Shown: one piece after another, positions 23,430 through 34,816 of the stretch
How the letters are laid out: every line of letters starts with the position of its first letter
Numbering within the stretch: position 1 is the stretch's first letter
Assembly (NCBI GenBank): GCA_941918925.1
Contig: OW799233.1
Coordinates: 171,162,235-171,226,234, forward strand
DNA: 64,000 nt
Source of the DNA: Phyto melanocephala
Taxonomy: Eukaryota; Arthropoda; Insecta; Diptera; Rhinophoridae
Reading direction: 5' to 3'
Translations under genes and position numbers: made by a program
The notes under the pieces: model-generated
The model's input: only the letters and a program-made list of their open reading frames with translations
Told to the model about the DNA's origin: nothing
Databases searched by the model: none

Positions 23430-24072
23430 GACAAGAATTAAATTAAATTTTGGCAGATTGCTTATACTTATATAAGAAAATAATGTATGCAAAACCAAAC
23501 TCTACAAAAAAAACTTCTTTCTATCAATAGATTATCATAAAATTAAAAAAAAAATGAATTCACTACACTACATAGAGATTGAAAATTTTCTATAATTTTC
23601 TTTGGCAATGTCACGTTTTTTTTTTTTTCGTTTCGAAAGTTTGCGGTGACCCAAAAAAAAGAAAATAACAAACAACAAATTCACTTTTATTTCTTAGTTA
23701 ACATTGAATTGTCAATAAGTTAATTGTGTATTGACATGGTCGTAATAATAAAAATTTTAGTGTCACATAAAACCAACGTTATGCTTTCTTTCGATTAGAT
23801 TTATTATTATGTATTTTGTTTTGCCGCTTTTGTTGCTCTCTTGGATTGCTTGAGTTAAAATGTCATTTTCATGTCGCCACCAATAGCAAAACAAAAACGA
23901 TGTCCTTAGTTTAAACCTCCTTAGAAAAATAGTAGAACAAGAAGTTTTCCTAATTCAATTAATTGTTAATACATATACATACAAGTTAAATATTTTCTTA
24001 GTAGCTAAATATTTATATGCTGGTATGTGTGCGTAAAGTATTGCACGTTTGAATTTATTTTGCTTAACTTAC
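23430..24072. other. AT-rich stretch, presumed intron
   Basis: It begins immediately after a consensus donor on the minus strand (at 24072, GTAAGTT) and shows no acceptor followed by coding sequence. No repeat is recognised. Confidence 0.45.
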
Positions 24073-24159
24073 CTTTCTTCGTCCACAACAAAGCATTCTT
24101 CGCGCACGCGAATGTCCTGTAGCTGCTTTCAATCGAGTAAACTTCTTCTTCCACTGCAT
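24073..24159 (-). CDS. First coding exon of an unidentified gene (partial)
   Basis: On the minus strand an ATG (24159-24157) is preceded directly by an in-frame TAA, so the start is certain if this exon is coding. The 29 codons run open to AGAAAG followed by GTAAGTT, a perfect donor, ending in phase 0. The peptide begins MQWKKKFTRLKAATG and ends MLCCGRRK. About 40% is Lys/Arg, with adjacent Cys24-Cys25. Such a basic N-terminus with a Cys pair is compatible with palmitoylated membrane attachment (inference). GC content is well above its surroundings. I do not recognise the gene. No phase-0 acceptor with coding sequence is seen in 1-24072, so the next exon probably lies beyond the left edge after an intron of more than 24 kb. 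Confidence 0.65.
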
Positions 24160-24400
24160 TTAGTGGTATTGGTAGCGTGATGACGACGACAACACGGCGT
24201 ATTTGTGGCACGTATTTATTAAACACAATAGCAGCTGCATTTAATAACAATTACACAAACAAAGTGATTGCACAATTTTTATTTTTACGTAGTTATTAAT
24301 GTGTGCTCCTTCCTATTTCTGCTTTTTGCAAACTGGAACTGTCACTGACACGCGAAATGACTGAGTGACTGACTGCTGCCTGCCTCATCTACTCATTTAA
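24160..24400 (-). promoter_or_regulatory. 5' UTR and candidate core promoter of the minus-strand gene
   Basis: Upstream of the ATG the minus strand is GC-richer and UTR-like, with short upstream ATGs. Around 24365-24375 it reads CAGTCAGTCACTCAGTC, containing TCAGTC matches to the fly initiator TCAKTY (A at about 24370). No TATA box sits 30 bp upstream. On the plus strand the same text ('gactgactgctgcctgcc') codes for nothing. Confidence 0.4.
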
Positions 24401-24419
24401 TCATGACACACTAAAAAAT

Positions 24420-25474
24420 ATGCAATGATTTATTATGTTTGCTTACTGCTCTGTCTGTCTGTCGCTCTATAAATGTATGCTGTTGTTGTTATGGTTTTTA
24501 TATTCTAGTTTTTGCTTTTATTTTGAAGTTGTCGAATATTGTTGTTGCTGTTTTGATGGCAAAAAGACAACAATGGCGCTGTTGACAACGTATGCGATGA
24601 CAATGAGAACGACAAGGACGTCAACGAATATGAGGACCACAACAATGTTGACTCGTATGTATGTATGTGTATGATTTTTGTATGCGTTTAATTAAAATTG
24701 TGCATTGTCATAGAAAAAGTGATGAGCATTATCAATGATTACACATGATTGTGACTAATTTTTCTTTCGTTGGGTGGCATTGGCTGCTAACTACTGTTCC
24801 CATTTTCAAATTCTGTTTTTGATTCTTATTTAGCAAAGTGGTCCATTGATTCGTTGTTAACATCACGTTAATTTTGGAGAAGCTGTAATACAACGAAAAA
24901 CGGAATGATAAAAGATTTAATTTGGTTGTTGATATAAATTGATTAAATTCAATTCTTAAACACTTATATATAAATTTTGTTTTAAATACAAACTCTGGCT
25001 TAAGTTTAAAATTGTTTTATGAATATGGAAGTAAATGTTTATTTCGCAATTGTGTATACATATTTGCAGATAATAAAATTAATGTTTTACGGCAGAAAAA
25101 GCCCAGGAACAGAAAATTTAATTAAAAAAACTTTAATTGTTTAAAATTTTATTATTTGTAAAGCATATTTTCATTCATAGAATTTATGCGACTATTTTTT
25201 GCAAATATCAGCGTACGAAAAAAATCGTAATATAAATAGCATATAAATAAATTTAAATATAATTTGTCAAACAAAAATCCTATTGCGCACCAGAAACCCA
25301 AAAAATTGCTCAAAAAAAGTTCTATTGTCATGATTTTTTTTATGTCTCAAGATGTCTAGCTTCCATTTTTACTTTAAAATTTTGCAATCGGTTAAAAATT
25401 GCAAAAGATACAGGCTTCCAAATATGTAAATTTTAGTGCCTTTAAATCAGTGAACCGGGGGGTACATATTTACT
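24420..25474. other. AT-rich intergenic stretch
   Basis: A plus frame at 24435-24674 is built from TTGTTGTTG and ACAACGACAAC-type simple repeats and is rejected as a gene. The remainder is featureless up to the target duplication of the LTR element. Confidence 0.4.
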
Positions 25475-25479
25475 CGAAA

Positions 25480-26120
25480 TGTAGAAAAACACATAAATTC
25501 CAAATCGAAACTGATTGTATTTATTTTATTTTTTCAAATATAAAACATTGAATACAAACAATACCAAAACTACTAAAGTATTATTTATTTATTTATTAAG
25601 GCATTAGTGAATAATTATAAATTATAAACTAATGTTAAAACGGCCATGGCTACTAGGCCTTAGGCTCAATGACTTTATAAATCTAACATATTTTACTTAT
25701 TTTTTATTATTATTAATTAAACTAAATTATATATATTAGTTTCCTTTAGAAAAGTAATTATTTGGTTTATTGTAATTTTGGTAGGATCGGTCAGTAGGGA
25801 TATAGGATAAGGATGGTCTTGGAAAACTTTTTGACGTTGTTTGTGAAATTTCGGGCATGTAGAAAAAATGTGTTTAACAATTTCGGACGATGTTATAATG
25901 CAGTTGCAAATTTGTGGTACATGAAGGCCTACTAAATGTCCATGGGACAGTTTGGAGTGTCCCAAGCGAAGCCTTTCCAGTTTAATAATATCTCTTCTGT
26001 GATTGGTTTTACTTTTAACAAATGTGTTTATATTTAGTTTATTACTGTTAACTACTAAAGTAATTTACAAAGTTAAAAAGCAAAGAATAAAATTATAAGT
26101 AGTTTAATTCTAATACAACA
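25480..26120 (-). repeat. 3' LTR split by a LINE insertion
   Basis: It starts TGTTGTATTAGAATTAAAC next to the polypurine tract and ends CTACA at the CGAAA duplication. The LTR sequence is 26063-26120 plus 25480-25580. The ~44 bp at 27553-27596 are identical to its start, which supports the LTR call and suggests little divergence since insertion. Confidence 0.8.
25581..26049 (-). mobile_element. 5'-truncated LINE inserted in the LTR
   Basis: It is flanked by a 13-bp target duplication AACTACTAAAGTA (25568-25580 and 26050-26062). The minus strand carries the last part of a LINE ORF2: RRDIIKLERLRLGHSKLSHGH, then a cysteine cluster CNCIITSSEIVKHIFSTCP, and a stop at about 25717. It ends in a (TAAA)n-type tail at 25581-25600. 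Poor 3' tail and 5' truncation are typical of target-primed insertion (family knowledge). Confidence 0.9.
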
Positions 26121-26133
26121 TCTTCCTTTTCTA

Positions 26134-27552
26134 TTTATTAATAATATAATATTATTAATTATATTATTAATAAAGATAGAATCTAAACATCTTAAAACTA
26201 ACTTAGAGCTATGTACAGATAAAGATAATGTAAATATTTATTTACTCAGGAATTTTAAAAATTAATCGGCTTAAAGAAATCTGTTTGATATTTTATACGA
26301 CTACTTTTACGAGGAATGACAGTATTATTCGTTTTATTTTCAATATAGTCATCTGTTTTTCTAATTTTAATATGAAATGAATTTCTTCTATATGTTCGTT
26401 CATCTGGGCGTATTATGAAAAGCTACTATAACTCCAGGTATCCACTTACGGGACGAAACTATTCTAAAAAATATACTATCGCCAATATTAAAACTTCTTC
26501 TCTTCTTTGTGTTTCGATTGTGATATTTTCTAACATTTTTAGTCTTCTCCTTCATTTTCTCCTTTACAAATTTATTGTTTATATATCTAGGGTTAGATTC
26601 TAACAATTTGTCCGTAATAGGAATTTTCGTTCTTAGCCGTCTATATAAAAGAAGCTGTGCCGGGGAATAACTTAGGTCCTTGATAGGAGTATTACGATAT
26701 TCCAGCATTGCATTAAAAACTTCCTCCTTTGTTTCCGATTTCCTTAAAATCATCTTAGCAATGCCCACAAATCTTTCAGCCAATCCATTACTTCTAGGAT
26801 AATTAGGACTGCTAGTTATTATCTTTAAATTCCACTTTTTAGAAAATTCCTAACATTCATACGACCCAAAAGGCATATTATCAGCCACAACTACCTTCGG
26901 TATCCCAAACCTTGAAAACACGTCTTTCCACCCAATAATAATAATAAGTCTTAGATTTTAAATAAATTAATTCAAACCACTTACTATAGTAATCTACAAC
27001 AACGAGAACATTTTTTCCAGAATGCTCCAAAATATCACAACCAACCTTTTCAAATCTGGAATATGGTGTGGAATAATTGGTTCCTTGATATTAGATGGTC
27101 TCAGTTCCTGACATTTTCTACACTTCATTATTATATTATCAATGTCTTCATTCATATTTATCCAATAAAATAGCTCGGATGCTCTTTTCCTTGTTTTAGA
27201 AATGCCCATATGACTTTAATGTAGTTTATTCAAAACATTGTTCATTATAAAAAACTAATTTTCCTTCTACTGTTATATCATTTTTCTTTAGCATAATCAG
27301 GAATTTTATTCTTCTCAGGCCATCCTTTAAAGCAGTATTTTGTTATTAAACTTAATAAATCGTCCTGTTTAGTAGCATTACCTATTCTTTCTAAACTATC
27401 ATCTGTAACACTAATACTATGAATCATTTCCGTTACACCGTTTTATTTTCAATCTAAATTCTTTTTCAATCTGTGCATACTGTTTTTCTGTGTCAGACAA
27501 AGAGCGTGAAGCAAATGAAATAATTTTATCATTTTGAAATAAACAACAACCT
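26134..27552 (-). pseudogene. pol remnant: RNase H and integrase
   Basis: In minus order: RNase H start (CCLFQNDKIISFASRSL, then TEKQYAQIEKEF); the integrase zinc-binding region (SHMGISKTRKRASELFYW, CRKCQ, about 27110-27240); and the integrase core, with first Asp in VVDYYSKWFE (about 26980), second in VVVADNMPFG (about 26880) and Glu in GLAERFVGIAK (about 26780). The C-terminal domain follows (26400-26783) with NIGDSIFFR and WIPGVIV. All three catalytic residues remain, but stops and shifts (e.g. after SYEC) break the frame. It is a retrotransposon remnant. Confidence 0.8.
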
Positions 27553-27601
27553 AAAGCAAAGAATAAAATTATAAGTAGTTTAATTCTAATACAACACGAA
27601 A

Positions 27602-29110
27602 GAAAAGAAACGTCGTAAAATTAGTAAATTTTACAGCTTTTAATTGTACCTTATTTTTTTTTTTTTAATTATTTTCTACAAATCTTAATTTTTTGGTATT
27701 TTACACGTTCATTCAAGACCTAACTTGACTTTTTTTGTATTTATGGAAGAAAATGTCATCACCTTTTAAATTCAGTGTAAAAACAAATTAACAAATTATC
27801 TCAGTTGAATTAATGTTTCCAAGCCGCCGAAAATACTCAAACGAAACATTCGCCTTCACACATTAAATGTAACTAGAGGACTGTGTGTATAGATGAGTTT
27901 AATATTAGTTGCTGTTGTAGATCGACAAATAACTTACTTTTGGTAATTTTTAGCAAGATAGCAAATTTCAAAGAAGTTAACTGGACATAATATTTAAACC
28001 GTTTTATCTGACTTTAGTGGCAAAATGCAGTGGAATTTAAAAAAAACTGTTTTTTAATATTAAAAATAAAAAATCTTTTACCGACATTTCTATGTCACAT
28101 TGCTGTTTTTTTACATTTCTCTTATATTGTTTGCAACAAAGTTAAAACATATATATATTTTATGCTTTACTGCCAAATACATTTTAATATTTATTATGTT
28201 CATACACATGTATGTACATATGTAGACATGATTACAAGGCTTTTTTTTTAAATGTGTGAATATAAATATTACAGATATAAGAACAAGAAATGCATGACGA
28301 AACAATCGTTATAATATCCATATGGTTAGACTTTGTGACAAAAAGCAACAACAAAGACAACATAAAGGATTCAAATATTCATTATTATCCCAGGCGCCAT
28401 TAACCCTTGCCAACAAATGAATTTCAACTCAGGCGTAATGGAAAACATTATATGTCTACGATAGTGTATAATAATGTTAAATATTATATTGTACATATGT
28501 AAGTATGTATGTATGAATACAATGGGTATGAGTATAAGTGCGACAATTGATAAATTCTGTATAGAAGTTCTATACCCAATAATTATGGTTACACCTAAAA
28601 TGAGATAGAAAAGAAAAAAAGAACAAGACCAACAAAATAATTTATGTTTTTGCAAAATGATAACCACCCAAGTCGACTTAGGAAGTTATGTTTATTGCCA
28701 AGTTTTACTAGCAACATTTAATGTTTATGGAAAAATCCTTAATACTCTGACAAAGTTTTTTTTTTTCAAATACATCTACTAAAAAAATTGATTAAGGTCA
28801 CTACGTCCTCATTAATAAGCCTAACCAAGCATTCAATCTCAATCATTCAGGTATTTTATTAAAATACACTTAAAACAATCATTTTTTGTTTTTTTTTAAA
28901 TAGATAACTTAAGCTGTTTTATCATTGAGAAGAAAGTTGGTATAAGAGCCAATTTAGAGATAAATGAACATTGAAAATTGTTAAAATTTGTTATAGTTTT
29001 TCAAAAGCTCTTAATGTAAATAATATTATTGGAACTTTTTCAAGAAAGTGGTATCAAAACTACGGCAATAAAATTTAATCAATCTCGATTTTAATATTTT
29101 CCATAAACAT
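27602..29110. other. AT-rich stretch, no gene seen
   Basis: Overlapping short frames at 28030-28305 and 28371-28667 lack domains and splice context. GTAT-type microsatellites occur at 28200-28220 and 28495-28515. Confidence 0.4.
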
Positions 29111-29418
29111 TTTTATACCCTTTACACGACAGTGTAAAAGGGAATTTATTGGTTTGTCATTCCGTGTGAAATTTCTACAATATTCATTTCCGAAGCATTA
29201 TCCGTCTGTCCGTGAAATCAACTTTTTGAAGCTCACGACATCGCCAAGACCTGCGTAAGGTATCAGAATATCAGAAATATTTTGGAGCAGATTGGTATTG
29301 AAAATAAGCATAGTCGCCTCATAAGTATCTGAGATATGGGCAAATAAACACGACTACCTCTGCTTATTTTGCTTATTTTTATCACAAAAATAAATATTTT
29401 ATAAACATGATTGTTATA

Positions 29419-30350
29419 AAGGGTGATTTTTTATGAATTAAGTTTTTCGGGCTGACAGCACTGGTTGGTAATTGTGTCCAAGGTGAAAAGTGTTCAGTAT
29501 ACCCTGCCATTTCATCATAGAGAAACTCACAAACCAGAGCAACTACTGCAAATCGTTGAAATTTATTATCAAAATGGGGACTTACAACAGCTCGATGGAA
29601 ATCCAAAGTTTTATTTAAAAATTGTGTTCAGCGATAAGTATCATTTCTGACTAAATGGATACGTAAAAAGCAAAACTGTCGCATATGGGGTGAAGAACAG
29701 CCACATGCCGTACAAGAGTTGCCGACGCATCCCAAAAAAACGACAGCTTGGTGTGTTTTATGGGCTGGTAGCATCATCGGTCCATTGTTCTTCAAAGACG
29801 ACCGTGGAAGAAACGTTACCGTTAACGGCGAACGATATCTAGCCATGATACGCGACTTTTTTTTGCTCCAATTGGCTGAGTTGGACTTGGTTGATATGTG
29901 GTTTCAACAAGACGGTGCCACATGCCACACAGCTCGTGAAACAATAGACATATTGATGAATAAACTTGGTGAGCAGTTTATCTCTCGAAATGGCCCTGTG
30001 AGTTGGCCGCCAAAATCATGTGATTTGACGCCTATTGACTATCTCTTGTGGGGTTATGTGAAGTCGCTGGTCTATGTGGACAAGTTAAACACGATTGAAG
30101 CCTTAGAGTATAACATAACACATGTTATTCATGGAATACAGGCCGAAATGCTCGAAAAAGTGGTGCAAAATTGGACCTTACGAAGTAACCATTTGAACCT
30201 GAACCGCGGGCAACATTTACATAAAGTTATTTTTAAAAAGTAAATGGCAAAGACCAATTTATCGATTCCAATAAACATTTTGAATATATGATGCAAATTT
30301 AAGTGTTTTATTAGATATAAAAAAAAAACTACGATTAAAAAATCACGCTT
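29419..30350 (+). mobile_element. mariner-like element, 932 bp
   Basis: Ends AAGGGTGATTTTTTA and TAAAAAATCACGCTT are inverted repeats flanked by TA (29417-29418, 30351-30352). It is shorter than a complete ~1.3-kb element because the helix-turn-helix part of the transposase is deleted. It inserted into a composite-repeat copy. Confidence 0.9.
29500..30243 (+). pseudogene. mariner-like transposase (truncated, frameshifted)
   Basis: The N-terminus (EQLLQIVEIYYQNG, about 29535-29580) is joined by deletion to the first catalytic region (FSDKYHF). A TGA follows at about 29648, and a frame change nearby restores KQNCRIWGEEQPHAVQELP. From about 29719 to 30243 it is open: WAGSIIGPLFF, VTVNGERY, MWFQQDGATCHTARE (second Asp), SCDLTPIDYLLWGYVKS (third Asp, 36 residues later), and the C-terminal GQHLHKVIFKK. 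The spacing and 'CDLTP' style separate it from classic DD34D mariners; rosa- or maT-like groups are alternatives. The C-terminal two-thirds is well preserved. Confidence 0.85.
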
Positions 30351-30769
30351 TATTTATAAATTTGGTATACCTCTGGAGATACTCATGAACAAGTTTGCAC
30401 ATATTGATCACTAATCGGCAAAGTTATAGGCAAAAATTATTTTAAAAAAAAGTATATAAATTTTTTTTTAATATATCAAAATTTTTTAAACTTCTTAATA
30501 GTATAAGCCTTAATCTAAGAAATAATTTCTAAGAAAAACTAACAAATCGGTGTGAAACCATCTGAGATATAAACACCAAAGTACAACTGCATCGGTGTTT
30601 TCCTAAAATAAACAAACGAAACAAACGGGAATCAAATAAAAGGTCTTGAGTATTAAAATATATTTAGATATGAAAATAAAAAAAATTCAAGATGGCGTCT
30701 TAGATTAAATGGCGAATATATGAGTCAAATATAGTAGTTACAACTTTGTCCCCTTTAACCCCTACAATA

Positions 30770-30961
30770 GGGTGCCCCGATGGACTAGTCAGCTGTGTGC
30801 TGTTCTGCTAGTTTGGGGGTTGCGGGTTCGATTCCCGCCGGAGACTCGGGACTTGTCTGCTTCCTTTCTATTCTATTCTTACTTTTCTATTCAGGTATCA
30901 CAAAGGGATCAATATAATGGACCCAAGTGAGCTGCACAACAGCTGCCTGTTCTACCTAACC
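30770..30961 (+). mobile_element. tRNA-derived SINE, 192 bp
   Basis: A 14-bp target duplication TAACCCCTACAATA flanks it (30756-30769, 30962-30975). The 5' third is tRNA-like: an A-box-like GATGGACTAGTCAG, then GGTTGCGGGTTCGATTCCCG containing an exact B box GGTTCGATTCC. The 3' part ends CTACCTAACCTAA instead of poly-A. That tail matches LINE 3' text at 390-405, suggesting the LINE machinery that mobilised it (inference). As a tRNA it is broken, with no intact anticodon arm. Confidence 0.85.
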
Positions 30962-31221
30962 TAACCCCTACAATATTAATATCAAAAAAAAGCGCTCAAT
31001 AAGTACAATGTATAAAAAAGTGTAAATTCCAAGATGGCATCTGAAACAAATTGGCGAAGCTAATTTTTTTAACACCAACAATATGGGTAACAGCTGAAGG
31101 GGCTTGACGTGTAGAATACAGTTGACTATGTAAAAATTAAAATCAAATATGGCGTCGGAAATAACAAAGCAAGTAACGTATTGCATGTTATTTAATATAA
31201 TATATCGCTCTTACTAGTTTT

Positions 31222-33368
31222 CATTAAATATCTCCTCAACGATTGACATTTCTTTCAACGTTTATAGAATTTTTTTACACTAAATGTTTTCCACTGCACT
31301 TTTAATGTTTTCAGAAATGCTTCTGTAAAAAATAATCGATTTTTCTCGAAACCACGATTTTCTACTTAAGCTATTATTGCTTCTAGCCACAGAGCTGTGG
31401 TTTATTTGGGTTTATTTGTGCAAACTTATATGATTTATGACACTATACTTCTATGAATTAATATGTATGTAAAATTTTATATATAATCTAAAACGCATTT
31501 GTGTGTATTCAGTTATATGCATAAACATTTCTAACAAATATTTGTTTATTTTATTATTCCAAGGCTAAACCGTTGGTGGAGGACAAATATTTTGCTCTTA
31601 TTTAAATATCTCTTTTTTCCATACACAAATTCTAAAACTTATTGAAAATTTATTATAGTTTTTGCAAAAAACAAAGTTATAGATGTGGCTGTTCTTCAAA
31701 AACAGATGGTCTGCAATTCCAAAACATTGTTGTTGTTTTCAACAAAAATGCACTGCCAGTTTCAAACAATTTATTTTAACTCGAAACACGTAAAACTTCG
31801 ATTTGGAAAAAATCCAGATATGCAATTTTTACATTAAGCCATCCACATGTATGTAATTTAAATAACTACGACAGCGTAATGTACTACAGCAAAATTCCCA
31901 CTATTAAAATATTCTAAACCTTCAAACACTTCGTATTTGATGGTAAAATGAAAACAAAAAATCGAACATACTCCTACTTAGTATAAATATGTTTAGAAAA
32001 AGATTTTAAAACTGCGAAAAATTTGATGACCAGCGTAAAAGCAACAACAAATGTTTTACATAATGCATTTGCAGGAATTTCCATACAGTGGGAAGTATTC
32101 TTTTTTATTATTTTTTTTTTTTCAACTACTTTAATGTACACATCGCTCATTGAGACAGAGTGACAAGAGCACTGTGAAATAAAAATCTCTTTTATGATTT
32201 AGATCTCTAACAAACACCAACACAATAATTTGAAATATGTAGCAGGAAAGTCATTGAAATAGTCTTCCGGCGGCGTATAGCCTACATTGATGTATTTAAG
32301 GGTTAAAAAAAATTATATTTTCATGTTCAGACACTGTGTCAAGTGTATGTATGTATGGATATGTTTTATAAAAGAAGTTACAAACAATGTATTAGCGTAT
32401 CGCTTATAAAGGAAATTTAAAAAAAAAAGTATTAAAAAAATATACATTAGGGGATGATAGACATCAACATTTATATCAATACCCAAAGGTATAGGTGTGT
32501 ATGTGTGAACATTAGCAGAGGTTCAACTAACATACAAATTTACCTTTATTTACCCTCACAAGTGCAAAATTTTATTAATTTAATTATTTGAAATTGTTTG
32601 TAAGTACAAAATGGCAATTGATTAGCGAGAACAAATGATCAAAGAATTATTATCTTAGTTTTCTCAAACATATAACAGAAACGCATGATAGACGATTTTT
32701 TTATCGCTCTAAACCGATTAAAATTATTACCAGATTATTTAACCATTTTCGTGGTCTGACATACCACCCCTATACTTTTTACGATACGGCAATTATCGAA
32801 GTTGCTTGTGAGATGCGAGCTAATATATCCAAAAGTGCAATTAGACAAATCTATGTTTTCTTAATTATGTATTTCTCAATACCTAATAATACACAACGAA
32901 ATCTTGAGACATCGCTCTCGATTTAGTTCAATCTTTATTTACCAGATATCATTTATGAATAAAAAAAACAAAGTGTTCCAGTGGATCATTTTTTTTCCTT
33001 TGCTTCTCTAAAATTCATAGGTATGTTCATAAATATTTTATAAATTCATATTGTTGTTAAAATTTTGGGGGGTAGCTTTTGTTGATAAAGTTTAACGCTA
33101 ACCTGTAGATATGTAAAAACACATACATACATACGTATGCTTATAAATATTGAAAATTAATGATATTAATATCTTTCACTTTTCTCGTTCAATTTACAGG
33201 GGTGAAATAAAAATAAAATTTTATGAAAATAAAAAGAAGAGAAATAAAATCAATAAAATTAAATAGCGTTACAAATTTACCTGTTATTTACAGTACAGTG
33301 GTATTAAGAAGCAGTACATTAGCATCTTAAGCAAAACGTATTTTAAAAATGTATTTTTATTGATAACT
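31222..33368. other. AT-rich stretch, no gene seen
   Basis: I see no credible open frame, repeat boundary or splice-bounded exon. ATGT microsatellites occur near 32345 and 33120. Confidence 0.4.
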
Positions 33369-33588
33369 ACACAATTTCCAATTGTATTTCAGAAATTTCC
33401 TTCTTTATTTCAGAGATTTGAAATTATATTTCAGAAATTTTAAATTGTATTTCAGAAATGTTTAAATGTATTTCAAAAATTTCCATTTGTATTTCAGAAA
33501 TGTCTAATTGTGTTTGAGAATTTTTTAAATGTATTTCAGAAATTTTCATTTGTACTTCAGATATTTCTATTTGTGTTTCAAATTTTCG
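33369..33588 (+). repeat. 21-bp minisatellite, about 10 units
   Basis: Units of exactly 21 bp, each starting ATTTCAG(A)AAT, run head to tail (33386, 33407, 33428, and so on). Because 21 is a multiple of three, the minus strand is open across the array and encodes a seven-residue repeat, ISEIHLK / ISEIQME / ISEIQFK. It abuts the hAT-type element's target duplication within 15 bp. No gene evidence surrounds it, so the frame is probably incidental. Confidence 0.9.
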
Positions 33589-33609
33589 TCTTTTATATAT
33601 GGCTGGTTG

Positions 33610-34487
33610 CAGCGTTGTCAACTTTAAAATTTCAAAAAGCACCTAAACCCCTAAAAAAGCGCGTAATTTTCATAAAAAATCACTGAGTTTAAAATGTGTA
33701 CAAATTTAACTTTACATTTGCTAATATAATCATTACTTAAAAAAAATTAAAGCTTTTAGATGCCAGTTGCCACCTAAAATAAATTATTTTACAAATGGCA
33801 ATAAGACTGGAGTTTTGATTGATATCGATAATCGAAATACAAGTCTAAAGATATTCTGTTCTTTATATTATCCAAATGTTTCTATCAATGCAAATATTAA
33901 CCTTATCAGGGTGTCAATTTGTGCTCTAAAAAATTTTAAAATGAAAAGTATTTGCATATTAATTTCTCTTTTTTTATTTTCACCAAGGTTTGATCAACTT
34001 GAAACTTTACTTACAAAATAAATTCTCGTAAAATTCTCTTATAAAAAGTAGGTGGTTTATGTCTCATAAACCATACAGGATATCAACAAACCAGTATCGG
34101 AAATAAGTTACAATTAATAATAAACAAGCAAAACACTCAAATAACAGAAACATTGTATACTATCAATCCTTATAATCTTCTTAATTATTAGTTTTAGTAT
34201 CATAAGCTGAAAGTATTATCAACATAATATCATTTTACAATGAGTAAATATTTTTTAGCTTTGTTAAGATACAAAATACGTAAGGGTAATTAAAGATATT
34301 TACCCTTACAAAAATTGTTTTCAATTAAAAAAATTATTTTCAAATTTAGTATTTGGTGTCACCGAATTAAAAATAAAAGCACTAAAACTTAAAAAAAAAT
34401 CACCAAGCACTAACTCGCAATTTTTTCGCTTCCAAAATGTTAAAAATCACCAAAAACGGTGATAAAATCACCGAGTTGACAACGCTG
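33610..34487. mobile_element. hAT-type non-autonomous element, 878 bp
   Basis: An exact 8-bp duplication GCTGGTTG (33602-33609, 34488-34495) and 13-14-bp inverted termini CAGCGTTGTCAAC / GTTGACAACGCTG identify it as hAT-type (8-bp duplication and CA-starting ends are the superfamily rule). Subterminal repeats of AAAATCACCGA/AAAAATCACC lie near both ends (33680-33700, 34400-34475). An open frame at 33767-34021 has no transposase motif. Confidence 0.9.
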
Positions 34488-34816
34488 GCTGGTTGTGAGA
34501 TTTTTTGCATAAGGCTTTGGACTTAATAATCTCCACTAAAGAAATTTAAAATGTGTAAATGAGCACAATGTAGGCCATTTTTAATCATAACAAGTAAGAC
34601 TGCTATATTCGGCCCTGCCGAATCTTATATACCCTTCACAACGTGTAGTCATGCAGTAACAATAGTTTGTATCACTATTCATCCCATATGAAATACGTAC
34701 ATACATATAAAAAACATTCATACATATATAAAAAATCCCATTGTAAAATTATAAATTTACGTATGTATGTTAAAAAAAAAAACTAAAAAAAAATATAAAT
34801 AATAAATATAATAGAA

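Larger units (their letters stand above)
25480..27596 (-). mobile_element. Ty3/gypsy-type LTR retrotransposon, internally deleted
   Basis: A 5-bp target duplication CGAAA lies on both sides (25475-25479, 27597-27601), and the element has TG...CA ends. On the minus strand the 5' LTR begins TGTTGTATTAG at 27596. After only ~44 bp it jumps into the pol RNase H domain, so gag, protease and reverse transcriptase are gone. RNase H and integrase follow, then a polypurine tract AGAAAAGGAAGA (26121-26133) and the 3' LTR (26120 down to 25480). Without its LINE insertion that LTR is about 159 bp. Confidence 0.85.
29111..31221 (-). repeat. Composite dispersed repeat, reverse copy with nested mariner and SINE
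   Basis: Read in reverse complement it begins near 31221 with AACTAGTAAGAGCGATATAT (the diverged repeat head) and ends near 29111 with CACTGTCGTGTAAAGGGTAT. The phrase TTGGTTTGTCATTCCGTGTG at 29149 is the inverse of the tails elsewhere. A mariner (29419-30350) and a SINE (30770-30961) interrupt it, each with its own target duplication, so the repeat is the oldest layer here. The open frame at 30968-31186 is repeat. Confidence 0.7.

Noticed and set aside
24435..24674. 79-codon plus frame
   Set aside because: Built from TTGTTGTTG and ACAACGAC simple repeats, upstream of and antisense to the candidate promoter of the minus-strand exon.
30770..30850. A possible tRNA gene with a perfect B box
   Set aside because: It is the 5' part of a 192-bp SINE with target-site duplications and lacks a proper anticodon arm.
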